From Comamonadaceae bacterium (GTDB lineage Bacteria > Pseudomonadota > Gammaproteobacteria > Burkholderiales > Burkholderiaceae_C): a DNA stretch of 40,659 nucleotides. Location: positions 1 through 40,659 of the forward strand of contig CANJPU010000051.1 in NCBI GenBank assembly GCA_947476285.1, written 5' to 3'. Under the pieces are notes generated by a model that saw only the letters and a program-made list of their open reading frames with translations, was not told the DNA's origin and did not search any database. Shown here one piece after another: positions 8,529 to 17,148 of this stretch (position 1 is its first letter; every line of letters begins with the position of its first letter). Made by a program: the position numbers and the translations under genes.

Positions 8529-9178
8529 GCGCGCAGGCCGATGCCTTCGCTGGTCAGTAGCAGCACACGATCAGCCCGCGCGGCAGCGGCCTCTGAGTGG
8601 GTCACCAGCACCAGTGATGCGCCCAAGCTGCGGGTTTGCGACAGCAGCACATCCATCACCAGCGCGGCCGTGCGGGGGTCCAGGTTGCCGGTGGGCTCAT
8701 CGGCCAGCACGATGCCAGGGCGGTGCACCAGCGCCCGTGCAATCGCCACCCGCTGCAACTGGCCGCCTGACAACTGCTGCGGCAAGCGTGGGCCCAGACC
8801 TTGCAGGCCTACGGCGCCCAGCATCTCCTCTACCCGCGCATCATCACTTTGGCCCAGCAGCATGAGCGGCAGGGCCACGTTCTGCGCCACATCCAGATGC
8901 GGCAGCACATGAAAGGCCTGGAACACAAAGCCCACATGGCGTCTGCGCAGCAAGGCGCGCTGTGCTTCATCCATTCGCTGCAAGTCCTGGCCGTCCAGGT
9001 TGACGCTGCCTGCATTCCAGTCGTCCAGCCCCGCCATGCAATTGAGCAGAGTGGATTTGCCCACGCCCGATTCACCCACCACCGCCACGAATTCGCCGGG
9101 CTGAACATCGAGCGACACATTGGCGAACACCGGCACATCGCCGTAGTGCTTCGCAAGGCCACGCACCGACAAGCTCAT
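8504..9178 (-). CDS. LolD/MacB-type ABC transporter ATPase
   Basis: A 224-residue stand-alone ATPase from ATG 9178. Walker A is GESGVGKST, the signature is [14 protein letters not shown], Walker B is [12 protein letters not shown], and the H-loop is VTHSEAAA. These are the features of the LolD/FtsE/MacB family that pairs with FtsX-type permeases. The ATG overlaps the miaA stop in ATGA, so translation is probably coupled to miaA; a GTG at 9187 would add three residues. The likely partner is the permease at 4952-7495. Being cotranslated with a tRNA-modification gene while cut off from its permease suggests a rearrangement in which the dehydratase gene landed between the two. Confidence 0.88.
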   Translation of the reverse strand: MSLSVRGLAKHYGDVPVFANVSLDVQPGEFVAVVGESGVGKSTLLNCMAGLDDWNAGSVNLDGQDLQRMDEAQRALLRRRHVGFVFQAFHVLPHLDVAQNVALPLMLLGQSDDARVEEMLGAVGLQGLGPRLPQQLSGGQLQRVAIARALVHRPGIVLADEPTGNLDPRTAALVMDVLLSQTRSLGASLVLVTHSEAAAARADRVLLLTSEGIGLRAHADSKPA

Positions 9179-10119
9179 GGCGCGCACCTCACCTGATCAA
9201 GCAAGCGATCCAGCGCGTCGGGTGCATCACATGCAATCACCTTGCGCCTTTGCATGCTGCGCAGCCAGGTGAGCTGGCGCTTGGCCAGTTGGCGAGTGGC
9301 GGCGATGCCTTGCTCGCGCAGTTGGGCAAGTGGCTCGGGTGTGCCAGCGGGCGCTGCGTCGCATGCCTCCAGCATGTCCCAGGCTTGCCGATAACCGACA
9401 CAGCGCATGCTGGGCATGTCGGCATGCAGGTCACCGCGTGCGCGCAGGGCCTTCACCTCACCCAAAAACCCCGCTTGCAGCATCGCGTCAAACCGCTGCG
9501 CGATGCGCGCGTGCAGCCAGCTTCGCTCGGTGGGCTCCAGGGAAAAGAGGGGTACTTGGTCAAACTCCGTCACACCTGCGCGAGTGCCATGAAAGCTAGA
9601 CAAAGCTCGCCCGGTGAGTCGGAACACTTCCAGTGCGCGCTGGATGCGCTGCGAATCTTGCGGCGCCAGCCGCTGCGCGGTGGCGGGGTCCACCTGCGCC
9701 AACTGCGCATGCATGGCCGGCCAGCCAAGCTGTGCGGCCTGCGCCTCCAGTTGCGCGCGCAGGTTTGCATCGGCCGGCGGCATGGCATCCAGGCCTTCAA
9801 ACAGAGCCTTGAAGTAAAGCATGGTGCCCCCGACCAGCAAAGCAAGCCGGCCCCGCGCATTGATCTGCGCGATCAACTGCCGCGCATCGGCAGCGAACTC
9901 TGCGGCGCTGTAGGCATGGCTCGGCTCACGAATGTCGATCAGGTGGTGCGGCACGGCTTGCCGTTCTGCCGCCGAAGGCTTGGCCGTGCCGATGTCCATG
10001 CCGCGATAGACCAGAGCCGAATCGACGCTGATGATCTCGGCCTCATGCGCCTGCGCGATCGCCAGTGCCGCAGCGCTTTTGCCAGAGGCGGTTGGCCCGG
10101 CCAGGGCAATGGCTCTCAC
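9175..10119 (-). CDS. miaA: tRNA dimethylallyltransferase MiaA
   Basis: A 314-residue enzyme that transfers the dimethylallyl group to N6 of A37 in tRNAs reading UNN codons, the first step of ms2i6A formation. The start is taken as GTG 10119 because it gives the family N-terminus [15 protein letters not shown], with the P-loop GPTASGKS at residues 8-15, and because GTGA overlaps the stop of the MFS gene. An upstream in-frame ATG at 10197 would only add a tail overlapping that gene. Other family marks are [37 protein letters not shown] and the late [13 protein letters not shown]. It is followed by the overlapping ABC ATPase gene. In many proteobacteria miaA directly follows mutL; here two genes stand between them. 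Confidence 0.96.
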   Translation of the reverse strand: MRAIALAGPTASGKSAAALAIAQAHEAEIISVDSALVYRGMDIGTAKPSAAERQAVPHHLIDIREPSHAYSAAEFAADARQLIAQINARGRLALLVGGTMLYFKALFEGLDAMPPADANLRAQLEAQAAQLGWPAMHAQLAQVDPATAQRLAPQDSQRIQRALEVFRLTGRALSSFHGTRAGVTEFDQVPLFSLEPTERSWLHARIAQRFDAMLQAGFLGEVKALRARGDLHADMPSMRCVGYRQAWDMLEACDAAPAGTPEPLAQLREQGIAATRQLAKRQLTWLRSMQRRKVIACDAPDALDRLLDQVRCAP

Positions 10120-11357
10120 GCCTGCACCTGCCTTGGCACGCCATAGCGCGGCACCAGCACCCAGCACACCAGCGCGATGCAAACGCTCCAGAACCACACG
10201 CCATTGGTCAGCGCGAACACGGTGTCATCGAGCCGCATGCCAACCCAGCCACCTGCCACGAAAGCAGTGAGCATCATCAAAAAGCCATTGAGCGCCGAGG
10301 CCGCACCCGCCGCTCTGGGGAAGGGCCCGACCGCGCCGCTTTGTCCCAAGGGCTGGTGCACACCATGCGCCAGCATGAACACACAGTAGGGCAGCATGAT
10401 GGCCCACACGGTGTAAACGCCGGCCCAGGCCAGCACGCCCAGCAGTGTGCCGCCTGTGAGTGAAATCGCGCCAGCAATGGCGGCCGTGCGGCGCAGCCCG
10501 TGGCGCGGCAACAGGCGCCGGCACATGAAGGTGCCCGTCAGGTAGACGACGCACATGGTGAACATCAACAGCCCGTATTGGGTGCGCGTGACGCCCAGCG
10601 TCTTGATGAAGACGAAAGACGAAGTGGCCAGAAAAGTGAACAGCCCCGCATAGGACGCGGTGGACAAGGCCGACCAAGTCAGAAACGTAGGATGACGAAT
10701 AATGGCCAGCCAGGTGGAGAACAAAGTCGCGGGCTGCAGGGCCTGCGGGTTGCGCACCGTCACGGTTTCGGTGAAGCGAAACGCCACCGTCAACCACGCA
10801 GCCGCGCCAAACACCACCAGCGCGCCCAGGGCATAGCGCCAGCCCAGTGTATCGGTCAAAAACCCGCCCAGTGGCGCGCTCAGGCAGGCAATCACGCCCA
10901 GGCCGGACAGCCCCTTGGACAGCACACGTGCGCCGTTCTCTGGCGTGAACAGGTCGCGCACCACAGCGCGCGCGCACATGACAGCCGCGCCCATGGCAGC
11001 GCCTTGCACCACCCGCCACAGGAGCAGCATAGGCAATGAAGCGGCCAGCGCGCAGCCCACTGAAGCGGCGGTGTAAGCGCCCAGGCCCCACAGCAAAATT
11101 GGGCGCCGGCCAAAGCGATCGGACATCGGCCCCCACACGAGTTGCGAGGTGCCGAACGCCAGCAGCAAGCTGGTGAGCGTGAGCTGAGCTTGGGACACTG
11201 GCGCACCAAAGACCTCCATCATGGAGGGCAGGGCAGGCAGGTACAGGTCGGTGGTGATGGGCTGCGTGCCCAGCAGCAACGAGAGAATCAGCACCAGCCA
11301 TGTCGAGGACATGCGCGAGGGCATGCCCGCAGAGTCAGGCGACTGAGATGGGGTCAT
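10116..11357 (-). CDS. MFS drug-resistance transporter, Bcr/CflA type
   Basis: A 413-residue permease with about 12 hydrophobic segments. The motif [13 protein letters not shown] between spans 2 and 3 is MFS motif A, and [12 protein letters not shown] in the first span is typical of the Bcr/CflA subfamily of proton-driven exporters (bicyclomycin, chloramphenicol, sulfonamides in known members). The stop overlaps the miaA GTG start. The upstream lipoprotein hydrolase gene ends 50 bases before its start, in the same direction, so the genes may be cotranscribed. Substrate cannot be inferred. Confidence 0.9.
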   Translation of the reverse strand: MTPSQSPDSAGMPSRMSSTWLVLILSLLLGTQPITTDLYLPALPSMMEVFGAPVSQAQLTLTSLLLAFGTSQLVWGPMSDRFGRRPILLWGLGAYTAASVGCALAASLPMLLLWRVVQGAAMGAAVMCARAVVRDLFTPENGARVLSKGLSGLGVIACLSAPLGGFLTDTLGWRYALGALVVFGAAAWLTVAFRFTETVTVRNPQALQPATLFSTWLAIIRHPTFLTWSALSTASYAGLFTFLATSSFVFIKTLGVTRTQYGLLMFTMCVVYLTGTFMCRRLLPRHGLRRTAAIAGAISLTGGTLLGVLAWAGVYTVWAIMLPYCVFMLAHGVHQPLGQSGAVGPFPRAAGAASALNGFLMMLTAFVAGGWVGMRLDDTVFALTNGVWFWSVCIALVCWVLVPRYGVPRQVQA

Positions 11358-11407
11358 CGGCCAAGCGTAGCAGAAGCGGGCCGGTTGCCCGGTACACCCC
11401 GGCGCAT

Positions 11408-12250
11408 CTATCGCAAGCTGAACATCTCGGCCAGCGCGTCGCGGTATTGGCCCAGGCCCATCGCCATGGTGTTGTGGTGCGAGCCGCCCTCGACCAGCAC
11501 GAAACGCTTGCGGCCTTGTGCGGCGTCGAAGAGCTTGCGTCCGAGTTTGCTGTCGATCAGTTGATCATTGTCGCCATGCACCACCAGCAGGGGCGAGGCG
11601 ATCTTGGTCACTTTGGCGATGGAGTCAAAGCGTTGCGTGATCAGCGGGCCAATGGGCAGCCAGCCCCACTTCATGCTGCTGGCCACATCGGGAATCGAAG
11701 AGAAGGCGCCTTCCACAATCGTGCCGCGCTCATCATCCACCTGCGATGCCAGATCGATCGCCACGGCCGCGCCCAGTGAATGGCCGAAGATGTAGCGCGC
11801 ACGCTGTGGGTACTTGGCCGCCAGCCAGCTCCAGGCGGCACGGGCATCCTCGTAAGCCATGTCTTCCGAGGGCAGGCCCGGCGTGCTCTTGCCAAAGCCG
11901 CGGTAGTCGATTGCCAGCACCGAGAAGCCCAGCTCCTGCATGCGACGGATGCGCGGCGAGGAGCCTTCGACATTCCATCTTGCGCCGTGCAGGTACAGCA
12001 GCACCGGCCCGTCAGCCGCCTTGCGCTGCGCAGCCAGCCACAGCCCGTGCAGGCGCACAGGCTCGCCAGTCACTCGCGAGGGAAAATCGATCCAGACGTT
12101 GTCCATGTCGGCAGCCAAGGCCGCAGAGCCACCCCAACTGCGGTCGCTCGGCTGGAAGATCCAGGCCCGCTGCTGTTGGTCCAGCGTGGCGCAGCCCACC
12201 GACAGTACAACTGCAGCGACTGCGGCGGCAAAGAGGGGCCAGCGTTTCAT
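11408..12250 (-). CDS. Alpha/beta hydrolase, predicted lipoprotein
   Basis: A 280-residue serine hydrolase. The N-terminus MKRWPLFAAAVAAVVLSVGC is a lipoprotein signal with lipobox LSVGC and acylated Cys20, so it should sit on the periplasmic side of a membrane. The catalytic triad is visible: Ser158 in GHSLG, an Asp in HGDND (227 or 229), and His258 or 259 in GGSHHN. LYLHG near residue 87 supplies the oxyanion hole. The fold belongs to the BAAT/DUF-type dienelactone and acyl-hydrolase group; substrate unknown. It lies between mutL (66 bases upstream) and the MFS gene, all on the minus strand. Confidence 0.87.
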   Translation of the reverse strand: MKRWPLFAAAVAAVVLSVGCATLDQQQRAWIFQPSDRSWGGSAALAADMDNVWIDFPSRVTGEPVRLHGLWLAAQRKAADGPVLLYLHGARWNVEGSSPRIRRMQELGFSVLAIDYRGFGKSTPGLPSEDMAYEDARAAWSWLAAKYPQRARYIFGHSLGAAVAIDLASQVDDERGTIVEGAFSSIPDVASSMKWGWLPIGPLITQRFDSIAKVTKIASPLLVVHGDNDQLIDSKLGRKLFDAAQGRKRFVLVEGGSHHNTMAMGLGQYRDALAEMFSLR

Positions 12251-12316
12251 GTGTGATTGAGCGCTGCAGTCAGAACAAGTTCACTGGGGTTTTCCCGCGA
12301 CGCTGATGCGGCAGAC

Positions 12317-14131
12317 TCAGCGCCCGCGCAGGAACAGCGCGTCGAGCTCACGCACCGTGAGTTGGCGCCAGGTGGGGCGGCCGTGGTTGCACTGGTCGGA
12401 GCGTTCGGTTTGCTCCATCTGGCGCAGCAAGGCGTTCATCTCTTCCAGTGTGAGTTTGCGGTTGGCGCGCACCGCGCCGTGGCAGGCCATGGTGGACAGC
12501 AGCTCGTTGTGTGATCGCTGCACCACCGTACTCGCATCATGCTGGGCCAGCTCAGCGAGCACGCTGCGGGCCAGCTCCACGGCGTCACCCTGGGCCAGGC
12601 TGGTGGGCACCGCACGCACCGCCAAGGTCTTGGGAGAGAAGGCGGTCACTTCCAGGCCCAACGTCTCCAGCGCCTCGGTGCAGTTCTGCGCGGTGGCGAT
12701 CTCGTGCGGCGTGGCGGCGAAGGTGGCCGGAATCAGCAGCGGCTGACTGGCGATGCGGCTGCCGTCAAGCTGCTGCTTGAGCCGCTCGTACACGATGCGC
12801 TCATGGGCCGCGTGCATGTCCACGATCACGAGACCTTGCGTGTTCTCAGCCAGAATGTAGATGCCCTGCAATTGAGCGATGGCACGGCCCAGGGGCCAGT
12901 CGCCCGCAGGCAAGGCAGGCTCGGCGGGCTGGGGCAGGGCGGCCGCGCGCGAAGGCGACCACAGCGCGCCGATGTCAGACACCACGTTGCCCTGCGCCCG
13001 GTTGAAATCCATCGCCGGCTGGGCCCATGGCATGCGGGTTGCATTGACTGAGGCAGGCATCGGCCGGTCATCTTGCAAGAGCGCATTGGGCACTTCAGCC
13101 ACTACTGCACCGGCTGCACCGGACGATCGCGGCACGGCCAGCGCGTTTTCCACCGCATGGCGCACAGCCTGGTGCACTTCGCGGCTGTCGCGAAACCGCA
13201 CCTCGATCTTGGTCGGGTGCACATTGACGTCCACCCGGGTGGGGTCGATTTCCACATGCAGCGCATAGACCGGCTGGCGGTGGCCATGCAATACGTCTTC
13301 GTAGGCGCTGCGCGCGGCATGGGTCAGCACCTTGTCGCGCACGAAGCGCCCATTGACATAGGCAAACTGCTGGTCGGCGCGCGAGCGCGCCGCATCGGGC
13401 AGGCCTGCGCGCCCGGTGACGCGTATCGAACCGGCACTGTAGGCCACCTCCACGCTCATCTCAAGAAGCTCGGCGCCCAGCACATCGGCCAGCCGCTGAT
13501 CGCGCGTGGCGGGCCGCCATTGCTCGATCAGCTTGCCCTCTTGCCATACCGCGAAGCCCACCTCGGGTCGGGCCAATGCCTGGCGGCGCACGGCTTCGAC
13601 GCAATGGGCCAACTCAGTCGCGTCGGTCTTGAGAAACTTGCGGCGGGCCGGTGTGCTGAAGAACAGCTCCTTGACTTCAACCGTGGTGCCGTTGGCACGT
13701 GCCGCCGGGCTCAACTCGCCGCTTCGGCCATCGAGCATGAAGGCGCTGGCCTGGCCGGCAGTGCGCGAGAGCACGCTCATGTCCGACACCGAAGCGATGG
13801 CCGCCAATGCCTCGCCGCGAAAGCCCATGGTGCCCACCGATTCCAGATCGGACAGCGAAGCGATCTTGCTGGTGGCATGGCGGCGCAGCGCCAGCGCCAA
13901 CTCATCGCGCGCAATACCGCAGCCGTTGTCCTCCACGCTGATCAGGCGCACGCCGCCTGCGAGCAGTCGAACCGTGATTTGTGTCGCGCCCGCGTCCAGT
14001 GCGTTATCGAGCAGCTCGCGCACGACGGAGGCGGGGCGTTCGACCACTTCGCCGGCCGCGATCTGGCTGATCAGTTCATCGGGAAGCTCGCGGATGGGGC
14101 GGCGCGGCGGGGGCGAGGCGAGGGCGTTCAT
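12317..14131 (-). CDS. mutL: DNA mismatch repair protein MutL
   Basis: A 604-residue protein starting at ATG 14131 (MNALASPPPRRPIRELPDEL); the frame continues upstream but the GHKL ATPase begins here. The N-terminal ATPase motifs are LISQIAAGEVVERPASVV, ELLDNALDAG (Mg2+/ATP), DNGCGI and GFRGEALAAI. The C-terminal dimerisation domain carries DMHAAHERIVYE, which fits the endonuclease motif DQHA(X)2E(X)4E with Met in place of Gln, plus ACHGAVRAN and CNHGRPTW, which match the other nuclease motifs. So this MutL is probably a nicking endonuclease, as in Neisseria, and not the E. coli form that relies on MutH. The start is 57 bases from the divergent dedA gene. Confidence 0.97.
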   Translation of the reverse strand: MNALASPPPRRPIRELPDELISQIAAGEVVERPASVVRELLDNALDAGATQITVRLLAGGVRLISVEDNGCGIARDELALALRRHATSKIASLSDLESVGTMGFRGEALAAIASVSDMSVLSRTAGQASAFMLDGRSGELSPAARANGTTVEVKELFFSTPARRKFLKTDATELAHCVEAVRRQALARPEVGFAVWQEGKLIEQWRPATRDQRLADVLGAELLEMSVEVAYSAGSIRVTGRAGLPDAARSRADQQFAYVNGRFVRDKVLTHAARSAYEDVLHGHRQPVYALHVEIDPTRVDVNVHPTKIEVRFRDSREVHQAVRHAVENALAVPRSSGAAGAVVAEVPNALLQDDRPMPASVNATRMPWAQPAMDFNRAQGNVVSDIGALWSPSRAAALPQPAEPALPAGDWPLGRAIAQLQGIYILAENTQGLVIVDMHAAHERIVYERLKQQLDGSRIASQPLLIPATFAATPHEIATAQNCTEALETLGLEVTAFSPKTLAVRAVPTSLAQGDAVELARSVLAELAQHDASTVVQRSHNELLSTMACHGAVRANRKLTLEEMNALLRQMEQTERSDQCNHGRPTWRQLTVRELDALFLRGR

Positions 14132-14188
14132 GAGGAAGGCACATTGTAGGCAAGACTGCCAAAGCGGCCGCAAGGCGATAATCCGCCC

Positions 14189-14851
14189 ATGGAACTCATT
14201 GCCTTGCTCGTCGATTTCATTTTGCATGTCGACAAACACCTCGAAGCGTTCGTCACCTCCTACGGCGCCTGGGTTTATGCCTTGCTGTTTCTCATCATCT
14301 TTGTGGAGACCGGCGTGGTGGTCATGCCTTTCCTGCCCGGTGACTCGCTGCTGTTCGTGGTGGGCGCGATGTGTGGCGTGGGGCTCATGAGCTACCCGCT
14401 CACGGTTGCGCTGCTGCTGGTGGCGGCGGTGCTGGGCAATCAATCCAACTATGCGATCGGGCGGCACTTCGGGCCGCGGGTTTTCCAGTGGGAAGATTCG
14501 CGCTATTTCAACAAGCGCGCCTTTGACCAGGCCCATGCCTTCTACGAAAAATACGGCGGCATCACCATCGTGGCGGCGCGCTTCATGCCTTTTCTTCGCA
14601 CCTTCGCGCCCTTCGTGGCTGGCGTGGCGCGCATGACGCGCAGCAAGTTTACGTTCTACGACGTCACTGGAGGCGCGCTCTGGGTGGGTGGCATCATCAC
14701 CGCAGGCTATTTCTTTGGCAGCGTGACCTGGGTCAAGGCGCACCTGGACAAGATCATCTGGGCCATGATTTTCATACCCGGCCTGTTGATTTTGTTTGGC
14801 GCATGGAAGGCGCGCCGCAACGCGGTGCGCGCCGCCGCCGGATCACGCTGA
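14189..14851 (+). CDS. DedA family membrane protein
   Basis: A 220-residue inner membrane protein of the DedA/SNARE-associated family. The reentrant-loop signature FVETGVVVMPFLPGDSLLFV is near residues 40-60, GNQSNYAIGRHFG near 85, and the conserved basic motif AARFMPFLRTFAPFVAGVARM near 130. Four to five hydrophobic stretches follow the usual order. Members act in lipid scrambling/undecaprenyl phosphate recycling and membrane potential maintenance; which of these applies is unknown. It is transcribed away from mutL and meets the SulP gene tail to tail with an 11-base gap. Confidence 0.92.
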   Translation: MELIALLVDFILHVDKHLEAFVTSYGAWVYALLFLIIFVETGVVVMPFLPGDSLLFVVGAMCGVGLMSYPLTVALLLVAAVLGNQSNYAIGRHFGPRVFQWEDSRYFNKRAFDQAHAFYEKYGGITIVAARFMPFLRTFAPFVAGVARMTRSKFTFYDVTGGALWVGGIITAGYFFGSVTWVKAHLDKIIWAMIFIPGLLILFGAWKARRNAVRAAAGSR

Positions 14852-14862
14852 GCCGCGCTTGA

Positions 14863-17064
14863 TCAGCGTGCGCTCTGCCGGGCCAGAGCCAAGCGGTTGG
14901 TGTGGCGCAACCTGGCCGCCAGGGTTAGGGCGATGTTCGACAGCAGGCATTGCACCAGGCGCGGATGATTTTGGCTGAGGGCATCGAAATCTTCGCGCCG
15001 CAGCACCGCCACCGAAGTGTCTTGCTCCGCAATCACGGTGGCCGAACGTGAAGAACGGTCCAGGAAGGCGATGTCGCCCAGCATCGCACCGCGCCGCGCA
15101 CCGGCCAGCCGCACATCCTTGCCGTGTTCGGATCGAAGCACCACGCTGGCAGCGCCTTGCAGCAGCACCATCAGCTCGTCGCCGGGCTCACCCGCTGCCA
15201 ACATCACCTGTCCGGCGCGAAACTGGCGTGGCTTCATCACGGCCTCCAATAGCTCGCGCTCTTGCGCATCCAGGCCATTGAATAGCGAGGCAGCCTCCAG
15301 CATGCTGGCAACGTCAGGGGGAAGGTCGGTGCCATGGCGGCGGATCAACTCGTTCTCCGCCTGTTCAAGCGCGCGATCCAGGTCAGGCAGGAAGCGCCCA
15401 TGCGCAAGCTGGTAATGCAGCACCGCATGCACTTCCTCCTGGCCCGCATGCGCATCGGTGGCAGCGTGCATTGGTTGAACACCTCTGGCCCGGGCCTGGC
15501 GTTCGAATTGCGAAACCGACCGGGCCACACTGCTGTCGACATGGCGCACGCGCGACCAGTCGATGATGGCAAAGGCCGCGCCCTCGCTGTCTTGCTCCAG
15601 CGTGCGACCCAGGTTGTCGGCGGCCCCGAAGAACAGGTCTCCTTCTAGCTCGAAAATGCGGATAGTGTCGGCGTGGCGGGCCAGCAAATCCAGCTCTTGC
15701 GGCGAGCGCGCGCAGTTGGAAGACAGTTGCCTGCCCGTCCAGATGCGGCCGACCGGCTGCTTTGCGTTGCGCGCGGCGAACAAGACCAGGCCTAGCAGCA
15801 GCCCCACAAAGATGGCGGCCACCATGTTGACCAGCATCGCGCTGGCAATCACAGCGGCGATCAGTGCCAGATCTTCCTTGGCATTGGGCCGCAGAGTCCG
15901 CCTGCGCAGCCAGTCCATGAAAACAGCGACCGAGGGCCTGTCCACCATGAACCAGGCCTCGCACAGCAGGGCGCCACACACGGCAGCCAGCGGGATCAGT
16001 CCGACGATCCCGCTGAGATAGACCAGGGCGGCCACGCCCGCGCTCAGGGCCATGAGAGAGCGGGTCAGCGGCGTGGTGCGGGTGGCGATCATCGATGCAT
16101 TGGTTGAGCCCGATACCGGCACCGACCCAATGAGCCCGCCCAGGGTCATGCTGAGGGCGGCCCATAGCGAGCCGCCGGGGCCGGTACCTCGTCTGCCATC
16201 TTGTTGCGACATGAACTCAGTGGCCATGGTGGTGTTGATGAACATCATCGCGCCCAGAATCATGGCATTGGAGCCAAGGCCGAGCGCGATGGCCCACCCC
16301 TTGGTGCCCGGCCCCGTCAGCGCGCCGAAGTCGGCTAGCGCCAAGGGCACGGTGAAGGTCCAGCCGAAACTGCCGATCACTGGGGTGGGATGGTCCAGCG
16401 CCAGCCAGGCCAGGCCCAGCAACAGGCCCACCGGCAGGGCAGCGGCAGTGCCGGGCCAATGCGGGCGCAAGCGCCGCAGAATGAAGCCCGTGGCGAACAC
16501 GAAGGCCACAATGGAGAGCACCACCACAGGCAGCGTTGCGGTGACCAGCAATTCGCGAATGCTGCGAATCTGCGAGACCAGCAAAGCCAGTGCGATGCTG
16601 TTTGAAAACCCGGCGAACACCGGCGCCGGAATGAAGCGGGTGAAGCGGTCGGCCCGCAGCAGATACAGAAGGCCAGCGGCCAGGCCGGCACCTGCGCCCA
16701 GCACGCAGAACGAGGCCAGCCGCACCCCCACCGTGTCAGTCAGCCCCCAACTGGGAAGCTGGTGAATGAAGTTGCCCATCATCGCGGCCAAGGTGGTGGC
16801 TTCGAAGAAGCGGGCGGAAAACACCACGGGCCGATTGACCAGCGCGCCGGTGGCGTTCACCCAGATCATGGACAGCAGCAGCGCCAGAAAGCCCGCAGGC
16901 AGCAAATCCAGCCCGATCTGGCTGAACACCACGGTGGCAGAGCCCAGGCTGGTCGGGATGGTGAAGGCAGCGCCGTCCAGCGCGCCAATCAGGCTGGCAC
17001 GCAAGCCGGGTCTTGCCGCCGGGCTTGTGACTTCAAGGGGGATGGATGAACTGGTGGTCGACAC
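14863..17064 (-). CDS. SulP family anion transporter with STAS and cyclic-nucleotide-binding domains
   Basis: A 733-residue protein in three parts. Residues 1 to about 430 are the SLC26/SulP membrane domain with 10-12 hydrophobic spans, including the conserved TRTTPLTRSLMALSAGVAAL region. A STAS domain follows at about 455-560, marked by IFELEGDLFFGAADNL and the SSVARSV loop. The C-terminus, about 590-720, is a cyclic-nucleotide-binding-like domain, marked by FRAGQVMLAAGEPGDELMVLLQGAASV and LGDIAFLDRSSRSATV. Ordinary SulP proteins stop after STAS, so anion transport may be gated here by a nucleotide or other ligand. The phosphate cassette normally reads like RSATA, and here it is RSATV. Substrate (sulfate, bicarbonate, dicarboxylate) cannot be told. 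It lies convergent with dedA. Confidence 0.9.
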   Translation of the reverse strand: MSTTSSSIPLEVTSPAARPGLRASLIGALDGAAFTIPTSLGSATVVFSQIGLDLLPAGFLALLLSMIWVNATGALVNRPVVFSARFFEATTLAAMMGNFIHQLPSWGLTDTVGVRLASFCVLGAGAGLAAGLLYLLRADRFTRFIPAPVFAGFSNSIALALLVSQIRSIRELLVTATLPVVVLSIVAFVFATGFILRRLRPHWPGTAAALPVGLLLGLAWLALDHPTPVIGSFGWTFTVPLALADFGALTGPGTKGWAIALGLGSNAMILGAMMFINTTMATEFMSQQDGRRGTGPGGSLWAALSMTLGGLIGSVPVSGSTNASMIATRTTPLTRSLMALSAGVAALVYLSGIVGLIPLAAVCGALLCEAWFMVDRPSVAVFMDWLRRRTLRPNAKEDLALIAAVIASAMLVNMVAAIFVGLLLGLVLFAARNAKQPVGRIWTGRQLSSNCARSPQELDLLARHADTIRIFELEGDLFFGAADNLGRTLEQDSEGAAFAIIDWSRVRHVDSSVARSVSQFERQARARGVQPMHAATDAHAGQEEVHAVLHYQLAHGRFLPDLDRALEQAENELIRRHGTDLPPDVASMLEAASLFNGLDAQERELLEAVMKPRQFRAGQVMLAAGEPGDELMVLLQGAASVVLRSEHGKDVRLAGARRGAMLGDIAFLDRSSRSATVIAEQDTSVAVLRREDFDALSQNHPRLVQCLLSNIALTLAARLRHTNRLALARQSAR

Positions 17065-17148
17065 TGGTTTGCAGACGGCGGAGCGTCCACGGTATCAAAT
17101 GCCGGCAGGCTCGTCCACCGAGTAAGTCCCCGGGGGATGTCGCGCAGG

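Noticed and set aside
13073..14149. 358-codon plus-strand frame across mutL
   Set aside because: Antisense shadow; mutL motifs are complete on the minus strand.
14132..14743. 5' extension of the mutL frame (would give 808 residues)
   Set aside because: Lies over dedA on the other strand; the GHKL ATPase begins at the ATG at 14131.
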